DNA of 15,298 nucleotides from a bacterium (GTDB taxonomy: Bacteria; CSSED10-310; JAJRTK01), in NCBI GenBank assembly GCA_024278345.1, contig JAJRTK010000430.1, forward strand, positions 1-15,298. The letters run 5' to 3'. The number at the start of each line of letters is the position of its first letter. Within the stretch, counting starts at the first letter, position 1. The position numbers were made by a program, and so were the translations under genes. Below, one piece after another: positions 6,754-13,910 of this stretch. Below the pieces are notes generated by a model. It ran no database searches and had not been told where the DNA came from. It saw nothing but the letters and a program-made list of their open reading frames with translations.

Positions 6754-7200
6754 TCATCCGCAAAGCCTCGAAACTCCCCAAAGGGCTCCCACCCCCACCG
6801 CCGCAACCAGAGCGGCAAGCCCGGTGACCAGCAACACCAAGATCCAGCGCTGGCATCTGCCAAGAATAGCCCCCACCACCAGCAGACCGCCACTCCCAAC
6901 CACCGCCCGCCAAGGCTCCCCGTAAATGCGGGCGAACTCCAAAAGAAACCGTGTCAACCTCGAATCGCCACGGCCACACTGAGACAAGCGGGCCAACACC
7001 TCCGGGGAAAGGGCAACGGCCATCACCAAGTAAAACGCACCAAGGCTTACCAGCAAGAGAAACAAAGGAAGCCCCAACCCGGGGCGACACTTTCTGCCTT
7101 CCGGTTTCGAGTCACCACCGGCCCCGGAATTCGTAGAGCGCCCGTTGGATTCAGACGTCGAATCCGGGCCGCCCTCATGAGCTTTGGCTTTGGCTTCCAT
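6754..7200 (-). CDS. Small three-helix membrane protein of unknown function
   Basis: A 148-residue protein I do not recognise. Residues 1-40 are polar and Ser/Gly/Lys-rich (likely cytoplasmic, disordered). Three hydrophobic segments follow, at about 41-63 (LGLPLFLLLVSLGAFYLVMA), 98-114 and 119-143. The middle part SRLTRFLLEFARIYGEPWRAV distantly resembles the loop before a membrane helix in GspF/PilC-type proteins, but the protein is far too short for that family and no other secretion gene is nearby. ATG 7200 is chosen because the frame upstream runs into tRNA-proximal sequence; GGGA lies about 9 nt before it. It sits 168 nt downstream of tRNA-Leu on the same strand and may be transcribed by read-through. 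Confidence 0.6.
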   Translation of the reverse strand: MEAKAKAHEGGPDSTSESNGRSTNSGAGGDSKPEGRKCRPGLGLPLFLLLVSLGAFYLVMAVALSPEVLARLSQCGRGDSRLTRFLLEFARIYGEPWRAVVGSGGLLVVGAILGRCQRWILVLLVTGLAALVAAVGVGALWGVSRLCG

Positions 7201-7367
7201 TCGATGGCAATCCCACGACTCTCCCGGCAGTCGTCCCAGCGGAAGGAACAGTCCACCACCGTCAACATGCCCCTCTAACGACAAACGCCAACAAGAAGTC
7301 GCACCTTTGCCCGACCAACCCCGGACGAGGCAACCGCGGAGCAACGTTTCCTGCTGGCGAACCGAGA

Positions 7368-7457
7368 TGGTGCCGAAGGGGGGACTCGAACCCCCACGAG
7401 GAAAACCCCTCACTAGATCCTGAATCTAGCGCGTCTACCAAATTCCGCCACTTCGGC
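7368..7457 (-). tRNA. tRNA-Leu (CAG)
   Basis: The minus strand gives a complete class II tRNA: acceptor stem GCCGAAG/CTTCGGC, D-arm with TGGTAGAC, anticodon stem CTAGA/TCTAG around the loop TTCAGGA (anticodon CAG, reading CUG), a long variable arm (GTGAGGGGTTTTCCTCGT) typical of leucine tRNAs, and T-arm GGGGGTTCGAGTCCCCC. The discriminator base is A, and CCA is encoded (7370-7368). All stems pair cleanly, so it looks functional. Confidence 0.97.
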
Positions 7458-7475
7458 TTTTCGGAGTGTGCAGAG

Positions 7476-7504
7476 TCTATAGGATCCACGCGGCCAATTG
7501 TCAA
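7476..7504 (-). promoter_or_regulatory. Sigma70-type promoter of tRNA-Leu
   Basis: On the minus strand a perfect -35 TTGACA (7504-7499) and a -10 TATAGA (7481-7476) are separated by exactly 17 nt. Transcription would begin near 7469, about 12 nt before the mature tRNA 5' end at 7457. It is the clearest promoter in the window and points to housekeeping sigma control of the tRNA. Confidence 0.85.
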
Positions 7505-7701
7505 ATCTACCGCTTTCTGCTCTCTATGAGGGAGAAGTAGACCCAAATTCCGCCCCTTCGATTCTCTGCAATCCGCCTCCAGTAACCGCCATTTTGTCAC
7601 GAGATCGCCATTTTTCTTCATTGTTGTGTTCCGCTCCCATCGGTCGCAGCCGCTCCCGCTGCTCGCCCTGTTCCCCCCCTCCCCATCCCAACGGAGCTTC
7701 C

Positions 7702-8175
7702 ATGACCGCTTCCCCCGGATGCGCTCTTTGCAAACGCCCCCGAATAGGGAGCTGGCGCGGCATGGAAATATCTCTTCGCAAGGAGCGGAAGGGCCGCATC
7801 ATCCTCCGCGAATCCGACGGCCTCATCCCTCTTTGCGACTCCTGCCTGGAAACACTGGAGAAGGGCCGAAACCGCCGCCACTGGCCTTTCTTCCTCCTGG
7901 CCGCAAGCTTGGTGATGGCCCTCAGCTCCGCTCTCGCTGGTGGGATCCTCCTGATGGCCGCTCTGATCCCTCTAGCCGCCGCTTTGATCGGCCTGGCCTA
8001 CGATTTTATGCTGCCGGGCAGCGAAACCCTAAAAAGAAGGCTCCGGAAAGAGTCCCTCACCTACACCTCGGTGGAGCTGCCCGACTTCGAAGCCTCCGAT
8101 CTCCAGGAGCTTCTTCTTGACAGACGCCTGAGAATGGAGTTCCCGCTTGGTGACAATTGCGGTGGAATCCGATGA
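7702..8175 (+). CDS. Small membrane protein with N-terminal CxxC zinc-ribbon-like motif
   Basis: A 157-residue protein of unknown function. Residues 7-10 (CALC) and 45-48 (CDSC) form two CxxC knuckles 35 residues apart, consistent with a small zinc-binding or redox unit in the cytoplasm. A basic stretch (KGRNRRH) precedes two hydrophobic helices at about 61-80 and 82-101 separated by a short turn (a hairpin). A charged C-terminal tail of about 50 residues follows. ATG 7702 is preferred over upstream in-frame starts because GGAG lies 5 nt before it and the upstream translation is low-complexity Ser/Pro/Arg. It is on the same strand as the 719-residue lipoprotein 161 nt downstream; the gap holds GAGCGG-type direct repeats but no clear promoter. 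Confidence 0.65.
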   Translation: MTASPGCALCKRPRIGSWRGMEISLRKERKGRIILRESDGLIPLCDSCLETLEKGRNRRHWPFFLLAASLVMALSSALAGGILLMAALIPLAAALIGLAYDFMLPGSETLKRRLRKESLTYTSVELPDFEASDLQELLLDRRLRMEFPLGDNCGGIR

Positions 8176-8336
8176 AAGGCGAACGGCGCGAGCGGATGTG
8201 AGCGACGTGAGCGGAAAGCAACCCAAAGGGAGAACGCGACAATGGAACAGAATCGGTCTCAGGCAGTAAAAGGGTAGATGTGCTAGGAAGATTCGGTGGT
8301 GCTTTTCTGGATGCCGGTGAACACGGAGGAGACCCC

Positions 8337-10496
8337 ATGGCCCGATCCAAATCCGCCAACCGCCTGTTGGCTATCCTCATCACTGTTTCCCTGGCTGGGG
8401 GCGGCTGCACTGGCCCCTTGACCGAACCTGAAGGCACCGTTCCGGCCAAGCCAAGGCACAGCCGGGCGGCAGAACACCTTCCCGCAACCACCATGGCCTA
8501 CCTTTCGGTGGTCGATCTCGCGTCCATGGAGCATCACCTGCGTCAGACCCAGCTCAATCAGCTCCTTGCCAAGAGTCAGGCCGCTGGCGCGGTCTCCTCC
8601 CTTCCTCCGGAAACTCTCCGGGAGCTGCCCCCGTTCCTGGCCAAGCTGCTTCCCCAGCTCCGCTCCCTGCTCACGGGTCCCATCACGTTCGCGGTCATGG
8701 ATCTGGGCTCCATGGGCAAGGAACCGCTCCGGATTCCCCGGATCGCCCTTTTTTTGGGGATTTCCCCCGGCGCCAGCACTATCATTGGCGAGCTCATCGA
8801 AGAATGGACTCAGAAGCCGGACCGGCAAGGGGAGCTCTCTTTGGAAACCGAGGCCACCCCCCGGGGTCAAGTCTATCGCATCTTCAAGGGTCCGCGCCTT
8901 GCGGCGGCGCTCCGCGTCGGGGAAGGTGATCTGGTCCTGGTCACCCATGAAGCGGACCTCGACCTGCTGACGCAGGTTCCAAAGAAGAGCTTGGCGGAGA
9001 ACCCGTTCTTCGGGAAGGATGACTTCTGGAAAGAGTCAGACATCGTTGGGTTTCTCAATCTTTCGGCCGCGGTGTCTCAGCTATTCGAGCGATTGGAAGA
9101 AGACCGGCCAAAGGCCAAGAGCAATCTGAAAGCCGCGGGTATGGGCGCTCTCCAGGCTGTCTCTTACATGATCCGGTCGGAAAGAAACGGCTATCTTGAG
9201 CGGCTCGTCATCGAATGGCAATCGGGCGAAAAGAGCTTGGTGGATGGTCTTCTGGCTCCGGAAACGGGGAAAGGCCTCATGGCCCTCCAGCGGACGCCAC
9301 CAAAAACGACGGCCTTCCTTGATTTTACCGTGGGCTCTCCTCTTCGCCTCTTCCACCGGATCACGGAGCTTGAGGCGAAGCAAAGCCCCGATTCGGCAAA
9401 AGAAACTCGCCAAGGCCTCAAGGAGTTCCGGGAGTTCTTCGGGTTCGACCTGAAAAACGACTTCCTCCGGCAGCTCACGGGCGAAGCCGCCCTTGTCCTC
9501 CAGCTTCCGCCCATCTCGGCCACAACCATCGACAACCCGCTTCTCCTCCTGGGCTATATGTCGAGCCTGCACCTTTCTCTTTACCTTGGTGTTCGGGATG
9601 AAGCCATCATCGGGGAGTGCCTGGAAAAGCTCGTGGCGAAGACCCCCATCACCCTCCGCCCCGAAACGCACCGGGGCATCGAGATCCACTACATGAGCTC
9701 CCCCGCGCCGTTGCCAGTCATTCCGGTTTACACTCTGCACAACGGCATGCTCGGGTTCCACATCAACGACAGCTCCGCCACGGCTTCTCTGGACGCGGCT
9801 CTCGATGGCCGGTCCCTGGCGACGGATGACGACTACCGATTCGTCACCAGGAGATCCCGTGGCAGGAAACCATGCTCCATCGCCTACCTCCGTCTGGGGC
9901 AGATCCTGCCGCTGGCAGCCAAGCTGACCCGCCGCGCCGCACAGCTACGGCAATCCCAAGGCGAGGCCACTCCGGAAGAGAAAGAAAGACTGGAGCTCCT
10001 GGCGGATCTGGAGAGGTTCGGCGGAAGCCTCCACGGGCTTGGCCGCTTCGTCTGGGCAAAGCCGGGACGCCTCACCATGGACACCTACGCCCCGGGCGCT
10101 CTGATGTCGGGGCTCGTGTCGGTGGCGGGGATGAGCATCGTGGGCGCCGTGGCGATTCCCGCGTTCATCAAGACTCGCCAGAAGGGGCGTCACGCGGGCG
10201 TCGCTCTATTCCTCAGAAGCGCGGCCTCGGCTCAAGACCTCTACCGCCTCGACCGAGGCCATTACGCGAAAAGCTTCGACGAGCTTGTCAAAGCCGAGCT
10301 TCTGGCATCGATACCGGAAGAGAATTTGGGCTACGAATTTCGGCTGCAGCTCTCCGGGAAGAGTTACAGCATTTCGGCCCGCCCCATCAGTCCCAAAAGT
10401 GGCGATTTCTCGTTCTTCCTCGCAGAGGATGGAATCCTGAGGGGCGGTCCAAAAGGCGGCGACTGGGGCGACGAATCACTGGCGGTCTTCCAGTAG
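8337..10496 (+). CDS. DUF3352-like lipoprotein with C-terminal pilin-like segment
   Basis: A 719-residue predicted lipoprotein. ATG 8337 follows GGAGGAG with about 5 nt spacing. The signal ANRLLAILITVSLAGGGC ends in the lipobox Cys24. The mature N-terminus carries LPATTMAYLSVVDL (48-61), the opening typical of DUF3352-type proteins, and a long alpha/beta region to about residue 580 follows. The last 130 residues differ: VSVAGMSIVGAVAIPAFIKT (594-613), then KGRHAGVALFLRSAASAQDLYRLDRGHYAKSFDEL. This resembles the first helix of type IV pilins/pseudopilins (hydrophobic ending AIPAFIK, then a helix with AQ and a Y-rich turn). The usual prepilin leader and Glu5 are absent because the segment is internal. 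It is probably a cell-envelope protein anchored by both lipid and helix, but its function is unknown. It converges on ppiB with a 33-nt gap. Confidence 0.78.
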   Translation: MARSKSANRLLAILITVSLAGGGCTGPLTEPEGTVPAKPRHSRAAEHLPATTMAYLSVVDLASMEHHLRQTQLNQLLAKSQAAGAVSSLPPETLRELPPFLAKLLPQLRSLLTGPITFAVMDLGSMGKEPLRIPRIALFLGISPGASTIIGELIEEWTQKPDRQGELSLETEATPRGQVYRIFKGPRLAAALRVGEGDLVLVTHEADLDLLTQVPKKSLAENPFFGKDDFWKESDIVGFLNLSAAVSQLFERLEEDRPKAKSNLKAAGMGALQAVSYMIRSERNGYLERLVIEWQSGEKSLVDGLLAPETGKGLMALQRTPPKTTAFLDFTVGSPLRLFHRITELEAKQSPDSAKETRQGLKEFREFFGFDLKNDFLRQLTGEAALVLQLPPISATTIDNPLLLLGYMSSLHLSLYLGVRDEAIIGECLEKLVAKTPITLRPETHRGIEIHYMSSPAPLPVIPVYTLHNGMLGFHINDSSATASLDAALDGRSLATDDDYRFVTRRSRGRKPCSIAYLRLGQILPLAAKLTRRAAQLRQSQGEATPEEKERLELLADLERFGGSLHGLGRFVWAKPGRLTMDTYAPGALMSGLVSVAGMSIVGAVAIPAFIKTRQKGRHAGVALFLRSAASAQDLYRLDRGHYAKSFDELVKAELLASIPEENLGYEFRLQLSGKSYSISARPISPKSGDFSFFLAEDGILRGGPKGGDWGDESLAVFQ

Positions 10497-10529
10497 CATC
10501 GGCGGACCCAACTCGGTGCCATTGGGCGA

Positions 10530-11042
10530 TCAGGCCCTCACTGTCACGCGCTGGATCTCGCAGGCATCCTTGGGCACATCCTGGAAGCCGCCGTAGCTCC
10601 CCGTGGGGATCGCGGCGATGGTATCGACTGTGTCAAGTCCTTCGATGACGCGGCCAAAGACCGCGTAACCGTGGCCGTCTGGCTGAGGATAGTCGAGCCC
10701 CGCGTTGTTCACCAAGTTGATGAAGAACTGGGCCGTAGCGCTGTTGGGATCGGAAGTGCGGGCCATGGCAACGGTGCCGCGATCATTTTTCAGGCCGTTC
10801 TTGCTTTCGTTGGAGATCGGTCCTCTCGTGGTTTTCTGAGCGAAATCGGGGGAAAAGCCCCCACCCTGGATCATGAATTCCGGAATGACCCGGTGGAAGA
10901 TCGTTCCGTCATAGTGCCCGCTCCGGACGTATTCCAGGAAGTTAGACGTACTGAGAGGCGCGTTTGATGAATCGAGTTCAAGGACAATGAGCCCCTTGTT
11001 GGTATGGATCTCGACGATGGGAAGAGTAGATTCAGAACTCAT
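10530..11042 (-). CDS. ppiB: Cyclophilin-type peptidyl-prolyl cis-trans isomerase
   Basis: A 170-residue single-domain cyclophilin that catalyses cis-trans isomerisation of X-Pro bonds; with no signal peptide it should act in the cytoplasm. Active-site blocks are intact: IFHRVIPEFMIQGGGF with catalytic Arg51 and Gln59, GTVAMAR (89-95), SATAQFFIN (101-109) and GYAVFGRVIEG (125-135). Its length matches PpiB. The start at 11042 has AAGGA 4-5 nt upstream; the longer frame to 11153 overlaps the end of the TPR gene and is unlikely. It lies 94 nt downstream of the TPR gene on the same strand and may share its transcript. Confidence 0.95.
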   Translation of the reverse strand: MSSESTLPIVEIHTNKGLIVLELDSSNAPLSTSNFLEYVRSGHYDGTIFHRVIPEFMIQGGGFSPDFAQKTTRGPISNESKNGLKNDRGTVAMARTSDPNSATAQFFINLVNNAGLDYPQPDGHGYAVFGRVIEGLDTVDTIAAIPTGSYGGFQDVPKDACEIQRVTVRA

Positions 11043-11136
11043 ACTTTCCTTCTTTGGTAGAGACGCGGGAAATTCTTCCACGCCAAATTGGTTTCCTGGG
11101 GCCGGCAGGACCCACGAAAGAAAAGAAGCTCCGCCC

Positions 11137-12333
11137 CTATGAAAGGACGCCAAGCAGGCGGGTCAGCTCGCCCACGATGGGATGGTTCGGATCGCCGTGC
11201 TCGAGTCCTTCGCGGCAAATGGCCACGGCGCCCGCCACATCACCGATCTTTTGGAGGCCAAGGGCCAGATTGTAGCGAGGCGCCAGATTCTGGGGTGGCG
11301 ATAGGTCTCGGGCCTTTTTTAGGAGCTCGACCCCCTCCATGACTCTCTCGGCGTCATCCTCAGTGATCAGGTTGAAGCCCAGGTTGTTGCAGGGCTCCCA
11401 CTGATCCGGGCCAAGGTCCAGAGCCTTCCGGTAGTGGGGCTCCGCATCCAGGAGCTGCCCCTGTTCATCGTAAACAAGCGCCAAGTGGTAGTAAGCCCGC
11501 CAATCCTCGGGGACAGCCTCAACATAGCTCATGGCAGCCCGCTCCGCCATGACGTAGTCGGCGCAGCGAAGGGCGAATCCCGAGACATTGAGCCAGGTTC
11601 GGGGGTCATTCTCCGCAAGGCGTGCCGCCAAGTCGATGGCCTGGTCACGGCGGCCCGTCCGGAGAGCCAACCCCAGTTGGCGATCCAGGATGTTCGGATC
11701 ATCCCCAAAAAGCACTCGGGCGCGCTCCAAGGTTTCCCAAACGGCGTCCATCTCCCCGGCCTCGCCCAAGACATCGACTAGGGTGATGTAACCATCGAGA
11801 CTCGTGGGATCGAGCTCCACAAACTTTCGGAAGGCCCCGATGGCTCCAGCCAGATCACCGCTTTCTTTTCGTGCAATGCCCAGGCTGTAGAAAGCCTGCG
11901 GATTACCGCTTTCCAAAGTCGTCGCCTTTTCCAGTTCCAGAACCGCCGTGGGCCAGTCGCCGATCTGGCCCGCGATGCGACCCAGATTGAAATGGCCCAC
12001 GAAGAGGGAGGGATCTTCCCTGATTCCTTGCTCCACGAGCTTCCTGGCCTTCTTCATCCGCCCTCGGATCTCGTGGACGAGCCCCATGTAAACCAGGGCC
12101 TCGCCATGGTGCGAATCCGAAGCGAGGATGGCGGATAAGAGTGTCTCCGCCCTGGCGGCCAAACGCTTGTCCTGAGCTGCCCCCACAATCAAGCAGCGAG
12201 CCATCCCCAAAAGAGCACCGGGGTGACGAGGCTCTTTTATGAGGGCCTGGTTGAAAAACTCCGCGGCCCGGTTGACTTCCCCCGCGGTCATGGCTTTATG
12301 CCCGCGATTTACGAGCCGGTCTGCCGACGACAT
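11137..12333 (-). CDS. Tetratricopeptide repeat protein
   Basis: A 398-residue protein made almost entirely of about nine TPR-like 34-residue helical hairpins, a scaffold for protein-protein contacts. Clear units include VNRAAEFFNQALIKEPRHPG (near the N-terminus), FVGHFNLGRIAGQIGDWPTA, NPQAFYSLGIARKESGDLAG, RAYYHLALVYDEQGQLLDAE and APRYNLALGLQKIGDVAGAV (near the C-terminus). No signal peptide or membrane segment is seen, so it is probably cytoplasmic. ATG 12333 is chosen, with a purine-rich GGAAGTGGGG stretch upstream; a TTG at 12354 would add seven residues. It starts 24 nt after the ABM-fold gene stop, consistent with an operon. Specific partner or role unknown. Confidence 0.85.
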   Translation of the reverse strand: MSSADRLVNRGHKAMTAGEVNRAAEFFNQALIKEPRHPGALLGMARCLIVGAAQDKRLAARAETLLSAILASDSHHGEALVYMGLVHEIRGRMKKARKLVEQGIREDPSLFVGHFNLGRIAGQIGDWPTAVLELEKATTLESGNPQAFYSLGIARKESGDLAGAIGAFRKFVELDPTSLDGYITLVDVLGEAGEMDAVWETLERARVLFGDDPNILDRQLGLALRTGRRDQAIDLAARLAENDPRTWLNVSGFALRCADYVMAERAAMSYVEAVPEDWRAYYHLALVYDEQGQLLDAEPHYRKALDLGPDQWEPCNNLGFNLITEDDAERVMEGVELLKKARDLSPPQNLAPRYNLALGLQKIGDVAGAVAICREGLEHGDPNHPIVGELTRLLGVLS

Positions 12334-12357
12334 CTTTTCCCCACTTCCTTTCAAGGC

Positions 12358-12666
12358 TCAGGGCCTGCCCATCATGTCCTGCGTATCGGGATAGACCTTG
12401 TGCCGCGGGCGATTCCGGAGAATCTTCTCTTTTCCCCACGCCGTCACTTCCCGGAACGCGTCGCTCCGAATAAAGGCCATGAAATTTTCTTTTTGATCCC
12501 ACTCCGCGATAATGGCATAACTATCGGGATCATCAACTCGCTGGTAGAGCCAACTGGCACGGTGGCCGTCAACATTTTGCATCGCTTCGAGAACAGCGTA
12601 GAACTTCTTTTCGAACTCCTTGCCCTTGCCGGGAATTACATCATAGTACAATCCAATGGTCATCAT
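12358..12666 (-). CDS. Antibiotic biosynthesis monooxygenase (ABM) fold protein
   Basis: A 102-residue dimeric alpha/beta-barrel type protein. The pattern is that of ABM/HmoA-like domains: strand MTIGLYYDVIPGKGKEFEKKF (from residue 2), helix to about 30, then GHRASWLYQRVDDPDSYAIIAEWDQKENFMAFIRSDAF (36-73). Members range from heme-degrading enzymes to quinol monooxygenases and sensors, so the activity cannot be fixed here. Two tandem ATGs (12666, 12663) lie about 10 nt after GGAGG; the longer 144-residue frame has a non-family N-terminus and is rejected. First gene of the probable ABM-TPR-(ppiB) operon, divergent from the chalcone-isomerase-like gene. Confidence 0.82.
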   Translation of the reverse strand: MMTIGLYYDVIPGKGKEFEKKFYAVLEAMQNVDGHRASWLYQRVDDPDSYAIIAEWDQKENFMAFIRSDAFREVTAWGKEKILRNRPRHKVYPDTQDMMGRP

Positions 12667-12838
12667 GGCGCCAGGCCCTCCGATTCGCGGTCTCAATCTC
12701 AAGTCGGCGCCAACCATACAGAATGGGGAAAGAGAAAGGCAATTTGACGCGCCCCACTCTTTTGTCCAGGAGCCCTCATCGCCACGATCCACGGGGCGGT
12801 ATCCGGGCTTTTGACGACTAACCTATAAGGAGCCACCC

Positions 12839-13429
12839 ATGGCGAACCGGAAAGTTCCTGCTCTCCTCCTCGGAAGCCTTCTCTTGTCAGCCATTGCGTC
12901 GGCCGAGATGATTCCCGTCCCGGGCTCCGATCTCACCTTCGAAGCCAACATTGTCCGCACCATCGGCGAACAAGAAGGAGTCAAGCTCCGCTGCACCGGC
13001 GTGGCACTCAGGGAAAAAACCTGGCTCAACGTCTACGCTATCGGCAGTTATGTCGTGGAGGACACGACGATCAAGACGGCGGGAGAGCTCGTGGCTGCCG
13101 ACATTCCCAAGGCCCTTCTTCTCAAGATCAACCGCAAGGTCAAGGGCCGGAAAATGGCCCGCGCTTTCGAAAAAGGGATCAACGCCAACTACCCCAAGGG
13201 CACCTTCGAAAACGAGCTCAAGGCATTTCGAAGATTCTTCGACGAAAACCCCGTCAAAAAAGGTGACGAAGTCTGGTTCATCCACGTGCCGGGAAAAGGT
13301 GTCTGGTGCGTCAAGAACAAGAACGAAATGCAGATTACCAGCCTTGGCTTCTCAAGAGCCATCTGGAACATTTATTTTGGAGACAGGCACGTCAAGAAAC
13401 TCAAGGAGGCCCTCATCCTGCGCCTCTAA
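12839..13429 (+). CDS. Chalcone isomerase-like secreted protein
   Basis: A 196-residue exported protein. The signal peptide VPALLLGSLLLSAIASA is probably cleaved after residue 22 (ASA-EM). The remainder follows the bacterial chalcone-isomerase-like pattern: GVALREKTWLNVYAIGSYVV (about 54-73), then DIPKALLLKINRKVKGRKMARAFEKGI (about 88-114), a GDEVWFIHVPGKGVW strand pair and a C-terminal IYFGDRHV. In bacteria this fold is periplasmic and its ligand is generally unknown; flavonoid metabolism should not be inferred. AAGGAG lies 6 nt before ATG 12839. The 172-nt divergent region towards the ABM gene has a TTGACG (12811) but no correctly spaced -10. Confidence 0.85.
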   Translation: MANRKVPALLLGSLLLSAIASAEMIPVPGSDLTFEANIVRTIGEQEGVKLRCTGVALREKTWLNVYAIGSYVVEDTTIKTAGELVAADIPKALLLKINRKVKGRKMARAFEKGINANYPKGTFENELKAFRRFFDENPVKKGDEVWFIHVPGKGVWCVKNKNEMQITSLGFSRAIWNIYFGDRHVKKLKEALILRL

Positions 13430-13448
13430 CTCCCCACCTTCGTCCTCC

Positions 13449-13678
13449 AGCGGGACACTTCGAGGATTTTGAAATTGGGGAGACCTATCAGATTCGGTTG
13501 ACAACTTCACCGCCGGGGCGGGCCTCCTTCCCGGCTCCGTGCAGCCCGGAGGGCTCTACACCGGCAAGATGCCGGTGCCACCGTTTCGGCGAAGAAAATT
13601 GTAAAGCAAAAACACGACAATTTGATAGGTCACAAATTGGGGCATCCACGTAAAGCGGGACGCTTCAAGGATTGTGGA
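13449..13678 (+). repeat. Two diverged dispersed-repeat units around inverted GACCTATCA arms
   Basis: Unit one is CGGGACACTTCGAGGATT followed by GAAATTGGGG (13451-13480). Unit two is CAAATTGGGG followed by the 39-bp repeat (13633-13678) with GCGGGACGCTTCAAGGATT. Between them lie inverted arms GACCTATCAGATT (13482-13494) and AATTTGATAGGTC (13619-13631), which pair at 12 of 13 positions. A perfect 8-bp hairpin, CACCGGCA-AGA-TGCCGGTG, sits at 13559-13577. No ORF here is credible. Total size is about 230 bp. It looks like a non-autonomous or decayed mobile element, or solo IS ends, but no target-site duplication is evident. Confidence 0.55.
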
Positions 13679-13803
13679 GTTTCCGGCATCCCGGCAACGC
13701 CTCGCTGTTGCTCGGCGGGTCACGTTTGCGTGACTCGAAGGGTCACGTTTGCGTGACTCGAAGGGTCACGCCTCGCGTTACCCGGCGGTCGTCCGGGGAC
13801 GCT
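13640..13803 (+). repeat. Dispersed repeat, copy 2 (inverted relative to the copy at 764-899)
   Basis: The 39-bp segment 13640-13678 matches 821-859 (reverse complement) at 33 of 39 positions. Both copies are followed by CAACGCCTCGC...GCTCGGCGG and by GGCGGTCGTC(T/C)GGGGAC (here 13784-13800). This copy is longer because a 23-bp tandem repeat has expanded inside it (13717-13770). The collinear order of conserved blocks with variable internal spacing argues for one mosaic element rather than chance similarity. Confidence 0.7.
13717..13770 (+). repeat. 23-bp tandem repeat with GTCACG hairpins
   Basis: Two full units beginning GGGTCACGTTTGCGTGAC (13717-13739, 13740-13762) are identical, and a third starts at 13763 and diverges after GGGTCACG. 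Each full unit contains GTCACG-TTTG-CGTGAC, a perfect 6-bp stem with a 4-nt loop, followed by TCGAA. No coding potential is evident. It is too short and regular to be a CRISPR, as there are no spacers. Confidence 0.9.
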
Positions 13804-13807
13804 GGCT

Positions 13808-13895
13808 GCGGCCCTGTGGGCCGCGTCTCGCTGCGCTCGGCATCCGGCCCCAGGCAGGGCTTTGCCCTGCACCCACCAGGGAGTTACCTCCCTGG
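13808..13895 (+). repeat. Palindromic module array, copy B
   Basis: Three perfect palindromes in succession: GCGGCCC-TGT-GGGCCGC (13808-13824), GCAGGGC-TTT-GCCCTGC (13854-13870) and CCAGGGAG-TTAC-CTCCCTGG (13876-13895). ACCCACG then leads into TACGCTGCGCGTC. The last palindrome and its ACCCAC-(T-rich)-TACGCT-CGCG continuation match the end of the array at 4663-4713. A CTCGCTGCGCTCGGC motif lies between the first two (13827-13841). Confidence 0.8.
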
Positions 13896-13910
13896 ACCCA
13901 CGTTCTTGTA

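Noticed and set aside
6754-7200. GspF/PilC secretion protein fragment
   Set aside because: Only a short hydrophobic stretch is reminiscent; length, domain repeats and context do not fit.
9081-9761. 226-codon antisense ORF inside the large lipoprotein gene
   Set aside because: A frame shadow of a clear coding gene; the GC-rich codon pattern opens the opposite strand.
12811-12829. TTGACG...TATAAG as a promoter for the chalcone-isomerase-like gene
   Set aside because: The boxes are only 7 nt apart and the TATAAGGAG overlaps the ribosome-binding site, so they cannot form a sigma70 promoter.
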